Positions 26,693 through 35,954 of a DNA stretch of 64,000 nucleotides are shown piece after piece. This DNA is from Lachnospiraceae bacterium (lineage in GTDB: Bacteria > Bacillota > Clostridia > Lachnospirales > Lachnospiraceae), in contig JAAUZJ010000010.1 in the NCBI GenBank assembly GCA_014804695.1, positions 124,933 to 188,932 of the forward strand, given 5' to 3'. Under the pieces are notes generated by a model. The model made no database searches and was not told where the DNA came from. It worked only from the letters and a program-made list of their open reading frames with translations. The stretch's first letter is position 1. Each line of letters starts with the position of its first letter. The position numbers and the translations under genes are program-made.

Positions 26693-26745
26693 TAGACAAT
26701 TTGATAAAAATAATATAAAATTATTATGTTATGTTAATATCCATA
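26693..26745 (+). repeat. promoter-bearing direct repeat, right copy (coaD promoter)
   Basis: Near-copy of 24546-24597. It contains -35 TAGACA (26693-26698), 17-nt spacer, -10 TAAAAT (26716-26721), correctly placed for coaD at 26775. This copy has the better -10 and is presumably the ancestral one. Confidence 0.75.
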
Positions 26746-26774
26746 CAGGCTGAGGGAAAGGCACGGTTATTGAT

Positions 26775-27263
26775 ATGAAGACAGCAATTTATCCAGGCAG
26801 TTTTGATCCGGTTACGTTTGGACATCTGGATGTTATTAAGAGAGCCTCTGAAATTTTTGACGAATTAACGGTGAGTGTGTTAAATAATAACACAAAGACT
26901 CCATTGTTTTCTGTTGAAGAACGTGTTAGAATACTAGAAGAGGCGACTAAAGATATACCTAATGTCAAGGTGGACTCTTTTAGTGGACTTTTGATCGATT
27001 ATGCGAAGCGCAAGGGTGTGAATGTAGCAATCAGGGGGCTTCGAGCGATAACGGACTTTGAATATGAACTGCAGATAGCTCAGACCAATAAGAAACTTTC
27101 CGGAGGAGAACTGGATACGGTATTTTTGACAACAAGCCTTGAATATGCTTATCTTAGTTCGTCCAGCGTCAAGGAAATTGCCAGTTTTAATGGGGATATA
27201 TCGCAATGTGTTCCGGATTTTGTCGGTAAATTGGTCTATGAAAAATATGGTCATGTAAGATAG
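26775..27263 (+). CDS. coaD: phosphopantetheine adenylyltransferase
   Basis: The 162-residue protein has the nucleotidyltransferase motif [15 protein letters not shown], the [16 protein letters not shown] region and the ISSS-like [11 protein letters not shown], all diagnostic of CoaD. It transfers AMP from ATP to 4'-phosphopantetheine in coenzyme A synthesis. AAAGG lies 13 nt before the ATG, a long gap; the same leader words recur before obgE. The conserved N terminus [12 protein letters not shown] fixes the start. A coiled-coil gene follows 8 nt later. Confidence 0.97.
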   Translation: MKTAIYPGSFDPVTFGHLDVIKRASEIFDELTVSVLNNNTKTPLFSVEERVRILEEATKDIPNVKVDSFSGLLIDYAKRKGVNVAIRGLRAITDFEYELQIAQTNKKLSGGELDTVFLTTSLEYAYLSSSSVKEIASFNGDISQCVPDFVGKLVYEKYGHVR

Positions 27264-27271
27264 GAGTAGAT

Positions 27272-27889
27272 ATGAGCAGTAAAATCGAACAATTAATTGA
27301 TGAGATTGAAGATTATATTGACGGATGTAAGTATCAGCCGCTTTCTAAGGTGAATATTTTAGTCAATAAGGAAGAGATTGATGAGCTTTTGCGGGAACTT
27401 CGTATGAAAACGCCGGATGAGATCAAGCGTTATCAGAAGATTATTTCCAATAAAGAGGCAATTTTGAATGATGCCCGCGCCAAGGCGGAGACTATTATTA
27501 ATGAAGCGACTGTACATACCAATGAGCTGATCAACGAGCATGAGATTATGCAGCAGGCTTATGCCCAGGCGAATGAAGTAGTTACGCTTGCAGCACATCA
27601 GGCTCAGGAAATACTGGATAATGCGACTAATGAAGCTAATGGCGTCAGAAGTTCGGCTATGCAGTATCTTGACGATATGTTGTCCAATCTTGAAAATATA
27701 ATGACAAATTCGCTCAATGCCGCGTCTGCTCATTATGAGAGTTTTTATAATGCAATTAATGGTTATAATGAGGTAGTCAAGGCTAACCGAGCGGAACTTA
27801 AACCGCATGAGGTTGAACAATTGCTTAAAGAGGTAGATTATGATGACCATGCCGAAGAAGCAATTAATTTAGATATGATAAAAAGTTGA
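27272..27889 (+). CDS. coiled-coil protein (DivIVA / ATP-synthase b-like)
   Basis: The 205-residue protein is mostly helical. Residues ~60-150 form an Ala/Glu-rich coiled coil (ARAKAETIINEA, AHQAQEILDNATNEAN) like ATP-synthase b subunits or DivIVA-type scaffold proteins. The N-terminal ~50 residues (KIEQLIDEIEDYIDGCKYQPLS...VNKEEIDELLRELR) also resemble DivIVA-like cell-division proteins. I infer a structural or division-site role. It sits 8 nt after coaD and overlaps the amidase region, linking it to a cell-wall enzyme. Confidence 0.7.
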   Translation: MSSKIEQLIDEIEDYIDGCKYQPLSKVNILVNKEEIDELLRELRMKTPDEIKRYQKIISNKEAILNDARAKAETIINEATVHTNELINEHEIMQQAYAQANEVVTLAAHQAQEILDNATNEANGVRSSAMQYLDDMLSNLENIMTNSLNAASAHYESFYNAINGYNEVVKANRAELKPHEVEQLLKEVDYDDHAEEAINLDMIKS

Positions 27890-27906
27890 AAGGCATGATT
27901 AATGAT

Positions 27907-29421
27907 ATGATACATAATTTCATAATAAGCCGATTTTGCAGGAAAGACGGATTATTATCAAACTTAAGGACAGTTCGCAGCGCGTACTGTCCGTTGTTTT
28001 TCACAATAAATTTTATTTTGATACTTGCCTGTACCGGAGAAGTTATGGCACAGGCGGAAGGCGGATGTATGGTTTATGCGGCCGAAAAAGGTGATGGAGA
28101 AGTTTCCGGAGAAACGGCTGAAAATGAGCCTGTCTCCGACGAAGCAGGCGAGGAGCTGTCTTCGGAGGAAAACTCTGATATTGTGGTGGTAATAGATCCT
28201 GGGCATGGTGGTAAAAATCTTGGCGGACAATATGAAGACTATACCGAAAAAGAGATGACTTTAATCGTTGCCAATGCCATGAAAGAAGAACTTGAGAAGT
28301 ACGAAGGCATTACAGTTTACCTGACAAGAACCGGTGATAAGGATATGGATTTGGACGAGCGGTGCGAGTACGCAAAAAGTGTCGGCGCAGACTTTTTGTT
28401 CTGCCTGCATTTTAATCTGTCCGAGTATCACACCTTGTTTGGGGCTGAAACTTGGATTTCCGCATATGGGGAACAGTACAGCAGGGGCTATGCTTTTGCA
28501 AACATTGAAATAGGACTTTTAGAGGATCTTGGTCTGTATTCGCGTGGTATTAAGACAAGGTTAAATGAAAAGGGTGAGGATTACTATGGCATTATACGTC
28601 ATTCTACGGAAAGAAACATGCCCTGTGTGCTGATTGAGCACTGCCATCTGGATCAGGAGAACGATAAGCCTTTTTATGACCATAAAGAGAAACTGGAAAA
28701 ATTCGGAAGACTGGACGCAGAGGCTGTTGCAAAGTATTATGGGCTTAAGTCGGACATCCTTGGAAAAGATTACCGTGGGTATGAGAAAACTGACGTAGCT
28801 ATACCTAATCATGTAGTGAGTCCTGATAAGACGGAACCTGATGTATGCATTATAGAACTTGTAGAACAGAATAAGAAAAGCGGAGATGTGACGCTGCGTG
28901 TGTCTGCGGCTGATTATGACAGTGGGATGCTTTATTATACCTATAGTTACGACGGCGGAGAGAATTTTTCCGAACTGCAAAGATGGCCGGATAAGTCGAG
29001 AGACACCTTTGAATTCACATTTAAGGTTCCTTCGGGGATTGTACCGCAGGTGATGGTTAATGCATACAACGGATATGATTTATATACTACAAGCAATGCT
29101 CTTAACCTTGCATCGACCAGCTATGACGTGGCAAACGATGAAGATGAAGCTGCCGATTTTCAGAGTGAAGAAAATGACAGCAACGATTCACAGTCGTCGG
29201 CAGATGCTTTAGAAACGACCGGTCAGGCGATTTCTAAGAAAGATTATGAAGAGATATCTTATCATTCGCAAAAAGAAAGTGAAGAGCAAAAACCTGTTAC
29301 AATGGTATATTTTATAAAGGTCTGTCTAATTGGTGTAATTATTGTACTTGCCATGATGTGGACAATACTTATTGCCATAAGGCATAATAAGAAGAAAAAG
29401 CGAAGACGAAAAAGTAAATGA
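27907..29421 (+). CDS. membrane-anchored N-acetylmuramoyl-L-alanine amidase (Amidase_3)
   Basis: About 504 residues. The protein has an N-terminal hydrophobic segment, an acidic linker and an Amidase_3 catalytic domain (~95-285). This has the zinc and catalytic residues in VVVIDPGHGG, YTEKEMTL, FLFCLHFN and VLIEHCHL. A beta-rich region and acidic linker follow, then a C-terminal membrane helix with the basic tail NKKKKRRRKSK. It should cut the amide bond between MurNAc and the stem peptide. I chose the ATG at 27907 by analogy with coaD and obgE (AAAGG 13 nt upstream); in-frame starts at 27886 and 27895 are possible. The 3' end overlaps ylbJ by 53 nt, convergently. Confidence 0.88.
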   Translation: MIHNFIISRFCRKDGLLSNLRTVRSAYCPLFFTINFILILACTGEVMAQAEGGCMVYAAEKGDGEVSGETAENEPVSDEAGEELSSEENSDIVVVIDPGHGGKNLGGQYEDYTEKEMTLIVANAMKEELEKYEGITVYLTRTGDKDMDLDERCEYAKSVGADFLFCLHFNLSEYHTLFGAETWISAYGEQYSRGYAFANIEIGLLEDLGLYSRGIKTRLNEKGEDYYGIIRHSTERNMPCVLIEHCHLDQENDKPFYDHKEKLEKFGRLDAEAVAKYYGLKSDILGKDYRGYEKTDVAIPNHVVSPDKTEPDVCIIELVEQNKKSGDVTLRVSAADYDSGMLYYTYSYDGGENFSELQRWPDKSRDTFEFTFKVPSGIVPQVMVNAYNGYDLYTTSNALNLASTSYDVANDEDEAADFQSEENDSNDSQSSADALETTGQAISKKDYEEISYHSQKESEEQKPVTMVYFIKVCLIGVIIVLAMMWTILIAIRHNKKKKRRRKSK

Positions 29422-30379
29422 TCGCGGTTATTATTGTCTGGATACATTTGTGCATGAAGTATCTGGAAATGGATAAGTTGGTATCCTTGATCATACTATA
29501 GGTCTGCGCTATACAGGAAAGACCGCCAAACGGAAGTAAGATCAGAATCATATAAAAACCAGAAGGTCCTATGCGGTTTATTCCGCTGGTGATCTCTAGT
29601 ATGCAGTTACATAGTGCAAGAAACTTGTCAGACAGCGCAGAAAAAGGTATAAACATCACATTTAACAGATTAAAAAATACCATGTAACCACCCAGTTTTC
29701 CGATGCCTATAAGCCCTGAGATGACGGAATCATCGATTGCTGAGAGAAGTGACGGTGTGGGATGGTTTTCGGCTGATTGAGCCTTTAGTGCATTATTGCC
29801 TGAGTAAGATATGTATGTATATGATTGTTTCTTTTTTAAAAAATAGCATAATGCCTTTTTTATGTAAACCATATAATGCAAAAAGCATCCATAGACAAGC
29901 GGTACACCGTACATTATAATAAACGGAATATAGTTACCGGACAAAGAGAGCGTACCCATTACAAAACTTATAAAATATATCGGCCCTATATTGTTACAGA
30001 AGGCAAGTAGATATGCGCCTTCATCTTCGGAAAGTTTACCGGCATGGCATAGTTCGCCGATTACCCTTGCACCCATAGGGAAGCCGCATAACATGCCCAT
30101 AAGTATTACGTATGAACCGTTTAGAGATGTTCCCCAAAGTATATGAAATAGGGGATGAAAGCATCTAGCAAAGCGCTCAGTCAGATTCATGCGTACCATG
30201 ATGCCGGACAGTATCATGAAGGGAAGAAGCGTGGGTATCATTTTTTTAAACCATAGATCAAGACCTATAGAGGCGTACTCAAGAGACTGCTTCGGATAGT
30301 GCAGGAGCAGATAGGTAAGGTATAATGCAAGCAGCGTAAAGAGAAGCTTAGTAAATGAGTCGTATAATTTTTTGATCAT
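29369..30379 (-). CDS. ylbJ: sporulation integral membrane protein YlbJ-like
   Basis: About 336 residues with eight or so membrane segments. The motifs MIPTLLPFMILSGIM, GFPMGARV and LLAFCNNIGPIYF match YlbJ/nucleoside-recognition (gate) proteins. In Bacillus, YlbJ is made in the mother cell, needed for heat-resistant spores and encoded next to coaD, as here. A GTG at 30388 and an ATG at 30379 are both possible starts; neither has a strong ribosome-binding site. Its 3' end overlaps the amidase gene on the other strand. Confidence 0.85.
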   Translation of the reverse strand: MIKKLYDSFTKLLFTLLALYLTYLLLHYPKQSLEYASIGLDLWFKKMIPTLLPFMILSGIMVRMNLTERFARCFHPLFHILWGTSLNGSYVILMGMLCGFPMGARVIGELCHAGKLSEDEGAYLLAFCNNIGPIYFISFVMGTLSLSGNYIPFIIMYGVPLVYGCFLHYMVYIKKALCYFLKKKQSYTYISYSGNNALKAQSAENHPTPSLLSAIDDSVISGLIGIGKLGGYMVFFNLLNVMFIPFSALSDKFLALCNCILEITSGINRIGPSGFYMILILLPFGGLSCIAQTYSMIKDTNLSISRYFMHKCIQTIITAIIYFFVFAFSSYYALWQ

Positions 30380-30433
30380 AAATTGCACCGTAAATAACTG
30401 TTATACTAGTATATGAAAAAAGGATGAGTGGAT

Positions 30434-31096
30434 ATGCGTCCGGATAAATTGTCGCTTGACGGAGTAGAAGCCGTAATTTTTGATTTGGATGGTTCCCTTG
30501 CGGATTCCATGTGGATATGGTCTGCAATTGATGTTGAATATCTTGGAAAATTCGGTATCAAGCCGCCGGCTAACCTACAGTCGCTTATCGGAGGCAGGAG
30601 TTTTAGTGAGACTGCTTTATTTTTTAAGGAAACCTTTGCGATTCCTGACGAATTAGACCAGATTAAGGCTGACTGGAACCGAATGGCATGGGATAAATAC
30701 AGCTATGAAGTTAAATTAAAAGAAGGCGCACAGACCTTTATCAATCTCTGCATAGAGAAAAAGATCAAACTTGGCATAGCAACAAGCAATTCAAGAGAGT
30801 TAGTGGAAAATTTTGTGTCCGTACATAGCCTTAATTCACATTTTGACTGCATAATGACGGGATGCGATGTGGAAAAAGGCAAACCGGCGCCGGATATATA
30901 TCTGGCAGTGGCCAAAGCACTTGGCGTATCAGCGGCAAACTGCCTTGTATTTGAAGACATAGTTCCGGGCATTATGGCAGGTAAGTCCGCAGGGATGAGA
31001 GTATGTGCGGTATATGATGCTGCGTCTAAGGCGCATGAGGAAGAAATAAGGGCTGCGGCGGATTATTATATTCATGATTTTAGGGAACTAGGGTGA
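30434..31096 (+). CDS. HAD-superfamily hydrolase (beta-phosphoglucomutase-like)
   Basis: About 220 residues with HAD motif I VIFDLDGSLADSM (Ser replaces the usual Thr after DxDG). Motif II (IATSNSREL), Lys in VEKGKPAPDIYL and the acidic motif VFEDIVPGI are present. The helical cap between motifs I and II places it in the beta-PGM/phosphatase group. It probably dephosphorylates a small metabolite. I prefer the ATG at 30434 over a GTG at 30428 because of spacing from AGGA. A TGTTATACT extended -10 lies just upstream. The stop is part of a 24-nt palindrome. Confidence 0.88.
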   Translation: MRPDKLSLDGVEAVIFDLDGSLADSMWIWSAIDVEYLGKFGIKPPANLQSLIGGRSFSETALFFKETFAIPDELDQIKADWNRMAWDKYSYEVKLKEGAQTFINLCIEKKIKLGIATSNSRELVENFVSVHSLNSHFDCIMTGCDVEKGKPAPDIYLAVAKALGVSAANCLVFEDIVPGIMAGKSAGMRVCAVYDAASKAHEEEIRAAADYYIHDFRELG

Positions 31097-31143
31097 AAAA
31101 TAAATTTTTCACCCACGAGTTTGTACAGGCGTTGATAACGCCT
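31091..31143 (+). repeat. two adjacent hairpins after the HAD gene
   Basis: A perfect 24-nt palindrome (11-bp arms, 31091-31101 and 31104-31114) spans the HAD stop codon. A second hairpin follows at 31127-31143 (AGGCGTT/AACGCCT, 3-nt loop). Neither has a long T-run, so termination strength is doubtful. Confidence 0.55.
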
Positions 31144-31183
31144 TTGCCCAAACGTCGCAGGTTGAGTCAGGATGGAGGATTAA

Positions 31184-33163
31184 ATGGGATTTTTACCGAT
31201 TTCAAGAGAGGATATGAAAAAGGCCGGAATAGAACAGCTTGATTTCGTTTATGTTATTGGTGACGCCTACGTGGATCATCCTTCTTTTGGAGCGGCGGTT
31301 ATCAGCAGGGTATTGGAGGCAAACGGCTACAGCGTGGGGATCATCTCGCAGCCTGACTGGAAGGACGATGACAGCATAACGATTCTTGGCAGGCCGAGAC
31401 TTGGTTTCTTAGTTACCTCAGGCAATATGGATTCTATGGTAAATCACTATTATGTCTCCAAAAAGCATAGGACAAGCGATGCCTATACCGCAGGCGGTGA
31501 GCCTTATAAACGTCCGGATCACGCGACGGTTGTCTATGGTAATCTGATCCGTAAAACATATAAAGATGTGCCAATCATAATAGGCGGCATAGAAGCCAGT
31601 CTTCGCAGGATGGCACATTATGATTATTGGTCGGATAAATTAAAACATTCCATTCTGCTTGACAGTCAGGCCGATATTATTTCATATGGAATGGGAGAAA
31701 AATCTATTGTAGAGATTGCCGATGCATTATCAAGCGGTATCGACGTAAAAGATATTACTTTTGTGGCGGGAACGGTTTACCGCACAAGAGATATCTCCGG
31801 CATATATGATGCAATTTCTCTGCCGCCTTACGAAGACCTTGAAAAAGATTCTGAGTTATATGCGAAGAGTTTTGCAACTCAATATGAAAATACGGATCCA
31901 TTTACAGGAAAAGTACTTATAGAAGAATATCCGCATCAGGTCTATGTGGTACAAAATCCGCCGCAGAAACCGCTTACAACGCAGGAAATGGACGCAATTT
32001 ATGAACTTTCATACATGCGGACCTATCATCCAAGCTACGAGGATAAGGGTGGTGTTCCGGCCATTTCGGAGGTTAAGTTTTCCCTGATAAGCAATAGAGG
32101 GTGTTTTGGCGGCTGTAATTTTTGCGCACTGACATTTCATCAGGGGAGGATAGTCCAGACAAGGAGTCATGAATCCATTATAAAAGAAGCGGAGCTTATG
32201 ATAAAAGAGCCTGATTTTAAGGGGTACATTCATGATGTAGGAGGTCCTACGGCGAATTTCAGGCATCCGGCTTGTGAGAAACAGCTTAAACATGGCGTAT
32301 GTAAGAACAAGCAATGCCTTTTTCCTAAACCGTGTACTAACCTATACATAGATCATTCCGACTATCTTAGTCTTCTTAGGAAACTGCGCGCTCTGCCCGG
32401 GGTAAAAAAGGTCTTTGTCCGTTCCGGACTTCGTTTTGATTATCTGTTAACAGATAAAAATGATACGTTTTTCCGTGAACTTGTAGAGCATCATATAAGT
32501 GGGCAGTTAAAAGTGGCGCCGGAGCATATTTCGGATGCAGTGCTTTCTAAAATGGGAAAACCTAAGCGAGAGATTTATGAGCAGTTTGTCCGAAAATATG
32601 GTAAAATAAATGAAAAGTTAAGTAAAAATCAGTTTCTTGTGCCATATTTGATGTCGTCGCATCCCGGCTCGACGCTTAAAGAAGCTGTAGAGCTTGCCGA
32701 ATACTTAAGGGATTTGGGATATATGCCGGAACAGGTTCAGGATTTTTACCCTACGCCTTCAACGGTTTCTACAGTCATGTACTATACCGGAATAGACCCA
32801 AGGAACATGGAAAAAGTGTATGTATGCAAAAATCCTCATGAAAAGGCGATGCAACGTGCATTGATCCAGTACCGCAGCCCGGATAATTACGAACTTGTAA
32901 AAGAGGCTTTGGTTAAGGCCGGCAGGGAGGATTTAATCGGCTTTGACAAAATGTGCCTGATTCCACCAAGGAAAATCGCAGCGAAATCAAGGAAAAGCAC
33001 AAAAGGTAGTAATAATTCCAAACAAGATAAAAACGCAAGAGCAGAAAAAGGTTCTAAATCGGCTAAAAACACAAAAACATATAAAAATCTAAATCAGATT
33101 AAAGACACAAAATCGAATAAATATGCAGCAAATGCGGGGAGAAATAGACGCAAGAAAAAATAA
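31184..33163 (+). CDS. YgiQ-family radical SAM protein
   Basis: The 659-residue protein matches the UPF0313/YgiQ family. It has the N-terminal [24 protein letters not shown], the 4Fe-4S motif CFGGCNFC (Cys307, Cys311, Cys314) and the YgiQ C-terminal region [19 protein letters not shown]. The reaction is not known to me. The last ~65 residues are a Lys/Ser/Asn-rich basic tail typical of this family's variable end, possibly nucleic-acid binding. GGAGG precedes the ATG. Confidence 0.93.
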   Translation: MGFLPISREDMKKAGIEQLDFVYVIGDAYVDHPSFGAAVISRVLEANGYSVGIISQPDWKDDDSITILGRPRLGFLVTSGNMDSMVNHYYVSKKHRTSDAYTAGGEPYKRPDHATVVYGNLIRKTYKDVPIIIGGIEASLRRMAHYDYWSDKLKHSILLDSQADIISYGMGEKSIVEIADALSSGIDVKDITFVAGTVYRTRDISGIYDAISLPPYEDLEKDSELYAKSFATQYENTDPFTGKVLIEEYPHQVYVVQNPPQKPLTTQEMDAIYELSYMRTYHPSYEDKGGVPAISEVKFSLISNRGCFGGCNFCALTFHQGRIVQTRSHESIIKEAELMIKEPDFKGYIHDVGGPTANFRHPACEKQLKHGVCKNKQCLFPKPCTNLYIDHSDYLSLLRKLRALPGVKKVFVRSGLRFDYLLTDKNDTFFRELVEHHISGQLKVAPEHISDAVLSKMGKPKREIYEQFVRKYGKINEKLSKNQFLVPYLMSSHPGSTLKEAVELAEYLRDLGYMPEQVQDFYPTPSTVSTVMYYTGIDPRNMEKVYVCKNPHEKAMQRALIQYRSPDNYELVKEALVKAGREDLIGFDKMCLIPPRKIAAKSRKSTKGSNNSKQDKNARAEKGSKSAKNTKTYKNLNQIKDTKSNKYAANAGRNRRKKK

Positions 33164-33229
33164 AAAAGCATTTAGACGGTTGCAAAAGTAAAACTTTGCA
33201 ATTACTTATATGAAGAGAGGGGCGATTTT

Positions 33230-34003
33230 GTGAACATAGCGATTATTACCGGAGCATCATCCGGAATGGGAAAAGAATTTGCAACGCAGCTTGCAACAAC
33301 ACTCGTAAAAACTGATGAAATCTGGCTTTTAGCTAAAAGAAGAGAACCGTTAGAAGAACTGGCGCTTGAACTTACAAAGGAAATTGAACTTAAAAAATGT
33401 AGAGATAAATCACATAAAGCACATGAAATTAAGATTAGGACAATATCCATTGATATTTCAGATGAAAGCAAGCTTGCGCATTTTGCAGAAGTTCTGATGA
33501 TACGCAATCCGGCGATTTCGGTACTGGTCAATTGCGCAGGCACAGGAATTTATGGCGCATTTGATAAACAGAGCAGAACTGAGGTGTCACAAACGGTCCG
33601 ACTCAATGTGCTTGCTCTCACGCAGATGACTAAATATTGTCTGCCCTATATGAGAAAGGGCAGTAGAATTATACAGATGGCCTCAGCCTCAGCCTTTTCA
33701 TCGCAGGCGAATTTTGCGGTGTATGCGGCATCGAAGTCATATGTATATTCTTTTAGCAAAGCGCTTGGAAAAGAGTTAAAGTCTAAGGGCATATCAGTTA
33801 CAGTGGTCTGCCCGGGACCGGTGGATACGCCGTTTTTATCACATGCCTATGGAAGATACGGAAAAATGAACTTTTTAAAGAAACTTACGATGGCTAAACC
33901 CGAAAAGGTTGTATACAAGGCACTTTTAGACAGTAAGAAGAAAAAGAGAATATCAATTTACGGAATACCGATGAAGGTTGTGTATGTTTTTACAAAGCAC
34001 TAG
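33230..34003 (+). CDS. short-chain dehydrogenase/reductase
   Basis: The 257-residue protein has the Rossmann motif TGASSGMGKEFA, NCAGTGIYG, a catalytic Ser in QMASASAFS, and the Tyr-x3-Lys pair YAASK. The later PGPVDTPF supports a classical SDR that uses NAD(P)H. The substrate is unknown. The start is GTG, following GAGAGGGG. It lies between YgiQ and a small membrane protein on the same strand. Confidence 0.92.
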   Translation: MNIAIITGASSGMGKEFATQLATTLVKTDEIWLLAKRREPLEELALELTKEIELKKCRDKSHKAHEIKIRTISIDISDESKLAHFAEVLMIRNPAISVLVNCAGTGIYGAFDKQSRTEVSQTVRLNVLALTQMTKYCLPYMRKGSRIIQMASASAFSSQANFAVYAASKSYVYSFSKALGKELKSKGISVTVVCPGPVDTPFLSHAYGRYGKMNFLKKLTMAKPEKVVYKALLDSKKKKRISIYGIPMKVVYVFTKH

Positions 34004-34033
34004 GATTACATATATGAGAGGAATAGCACTATA

Positions 34034-34603
34034 ATGGCAAAACGAATATACAAAGGCGGCTACGGCTATATCGAATATCAGAAAAAATTTTCCATAGCAA
34101 GGACTATCCTTTTCTTCGCAATATCGTTGGCAGTATATGGAATAGGCTATTTTACTACAGGGAGCAGTAAAAATTTACTTACGGTGGTGGCGGTGTTAGG
34201 CTGCCTTCCCGCTTGTAAAAGTGCGGTCAATGTGGTGATGTTTTTAAGGGCCGTAGGGTGTAGTGCGTCGGCGCATGAGAAGATATCCGAATATGATGAC
34301 AAACTTACTGGCTTTTATGATATGTACTTTACATCTTACCAGAAAAACTTTCCGATCAGCCATATGGTTCTAAAAGGCAATATGGTATGTGCTTATGCTG
34401 ATGATAAAAACTGCGACTGCAACGCCGGAGAAAAACACATAGAGCAGATGCTTAAACAGGACGGATACAAGAATATGACCGTCAAAATCTTTGATAATCT
34501 GGATAAGTATATTGACCGAATGCGTCAGTTGACAGAATTGGATATAGAAGAAAGCAAAGACAGAGATGATATGATCAGGATGTTTTATTCAATTACGTTG
34601 TGA
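34034..34603 (+). CDS. hypothetical two-helix membrane protein
   Basis: I do not recognise this 189-residue protein. Two hydrophobic segments (~23-43 and ~50-75) follow a basic N terminus. The soluble C-terminal part (~80-189) includes ADDKNCDCNAGEKHIEQMLKQ. The gene overlaps the next start region (RluA-like) and follows the SDR gene by about 30 nt, so it is probably in an operon with both. Its function cannot be inferred from this. Confidence 0.7.
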   Translation: MAKRIYKGGYGYIEYQKKFSIARTILFFAISLAVYGIGYFTTGSSKNLLTVVAVLGCLPACKSAVNVVMFLRAVGCSASAHEKISEYDDKLTGFYDMYFTSYQKNFPISHMVLKGNMVCAYADDKNCDCNAGEKHIEQMLKQDGYKNMTVKIFDNLDKYIDRMRQLTELDIEESKDRDDMIRMFYSITL

Positions 34604-34614
34604 GGAATCTGGTA

Positions 34615-35667
34615 ATGTATAAAAGGACTATAACCGAGCGTGAGGCCGGACAGCGCTTTGATAAATATCTGCATAAACTGCTGCCGGAAGCTGGAAGCGG
34701 TTTTTTATATAAAATGCTGCGCAAAAAGAATATTGTGTTGAACGATAAAAAGGCTGACGGTCGTGAAAAACTTGTTTGTGGGGATACGGTATCGGTGTAT
34801 TTTTCGGATGAAACACTGCGTAAATTTATGGGAGAACAGCAGAAATTATGGACAGAGCATGTAGATACAACAAAAGAAGATGCGTTTAATATAGCTCATG
34901 TGAAAACCGGAAATTCATATTCAGCAAATATAGATGCAGTAGCCGCACATCCCGATGTTATTTATGAAAATACACACATTTTGCTTGCTAATAAACCGGC
35001 GGGCATGCTTACACAAAAAGCATCCCCCAAGGATTTTTCACTAAATGAATGGCTTATAAATTACCTGCTTGAATGTCACCAGCTAACAGAAGACGACCTT
35101 CAGACTTTCCGTCCCTCTGTCTGCAACAGACTGGATCGAAATACAAGCGGAATCGTGCTCTGTGCTAAAACAGTTCAGGGCGCACAGTTTTTAAGTGAGG
35201 CGCTTCGGGCACGTGGTTTACATAAGTATTATCTTCTTTATGTAAAAGGCAGTATTACCGAGGAAAAATTATTGGAAGGGTATCTTGTCAAGGATGAGAA
35301 AAGTAATAAAGTGGAGGTATTTTCCTCATTAATGGAAGGTATGGACAGGAAAGCCTATATTTGTACAAGGTATATTCCAATAAGGCAGGAGAAGGATAAG
35401 ACTTTACTTGAGGTCGAACTTATTACCGGAAAATCCCACCAGATCAGGGCACATCTGGCAAGCATCGGACATCCGCTGCTTGGCGACTATAAATACGGCG
35501 ACAGGGCATGGAATGATGAATATAAAAAAACATTTGGCGTAGAACATCAGCTTTTGCACGCATATAAAGTAGTTTTTGGAGAAAGTATTTCTCCATTTGA
35601 AGATATAAACAATAGGGAGTTTACGGCTCAGTTGCCGGAAATTTTTATTGAAGTGTCAATAAAATGA
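34615..35667 (+). CDS. RluA-family pseudouridine synthase
   Basis: About 350 residues: an N-terminal S4 RNA-binding domain (~1-75) and the RluA catalytic domain with NRLDRNTSGIVLCAKT (catalytic Asp in RLDR). The RluC/RluD-type ending GKSHQIRAHLASIGHPLLGDYKYG is present. It should convert specific uridines in 23S rRNA to pseudouridine. GAGGAA lies 7 nt before the ATG at 34615, preferred over a GTG at 34600. An insertion of about 45 residues between S4 and catalytic domain is compatible with the family. Confidence 0.92.
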   Translation: MYKRTITEREAGQRFDKYLHKLLPEAGSGFLYKMLRKKNIVLNDKKADGREKLVCGDTVSVYFSDETLRKFMGEQQKLWTEHVDTTKEDAFNIAHVKTGNSYSANIDAVAAHPDVIYENTHILLANKPAGMLTQKASPKDFSLNEWLINYLLECHQLTEDDLQTFRPSVCNRLDRNTSGIVLCAKTVQGAQFLSEALRARGLHKYYLLYVKGSITEEKLLEGYLVKDEKSNKVEVFSSLMEGMDRKAYICTRYIPIRQEKDKTLLEVELITGKSHQIRAHLASIGHPLLGDYKYGDRAWNDEYKKTFGVEHQLLHAYKVVFGESISPFEDINNREFTAQLPEIFIEVSIK

Positions 35668-35954
35668 TGGTGTTACAAATATATGATAGATTTTATTGAC
35701 GAAAAACCGATAATACTTGCACGTGATAATTTACTATGATATACTCTAATAAAAGCATATTTTCTATAATACAGTGCATCCTGACATGATGTCTGTGTTT
35801 CAGATAACCATTCTTCTGCCTTCAAGGCAGTTCTATATGCGGTATATATTTTAAATTTACTAAACCGCAAACCGGAAAATCCATGCTTTTAAATCCATAA
35901 AAAATAAAAGCAGGGGTTTGGGACAGGACTCCTGCGCATACAGGAGGAGAAAAT
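35668..35954 (+). promoter_or_regulatory. promoter and 200-nt leader of the Rpn-like gene
   Basis: A promoter TTGCAC (35717-35722), 17-nt spacer, TATACT (35740-35745) lies about 210 nt before the start. The leader has no credible open frame. Near its end GCAGG (35910-35914) can pair with CCTGC (35931-35935), while TCCTG (35930-35934) can instead pair with CAGGA (35941-35945), the first half of the CAGGAGG ribosome-binding site. Confidence 0.5.
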
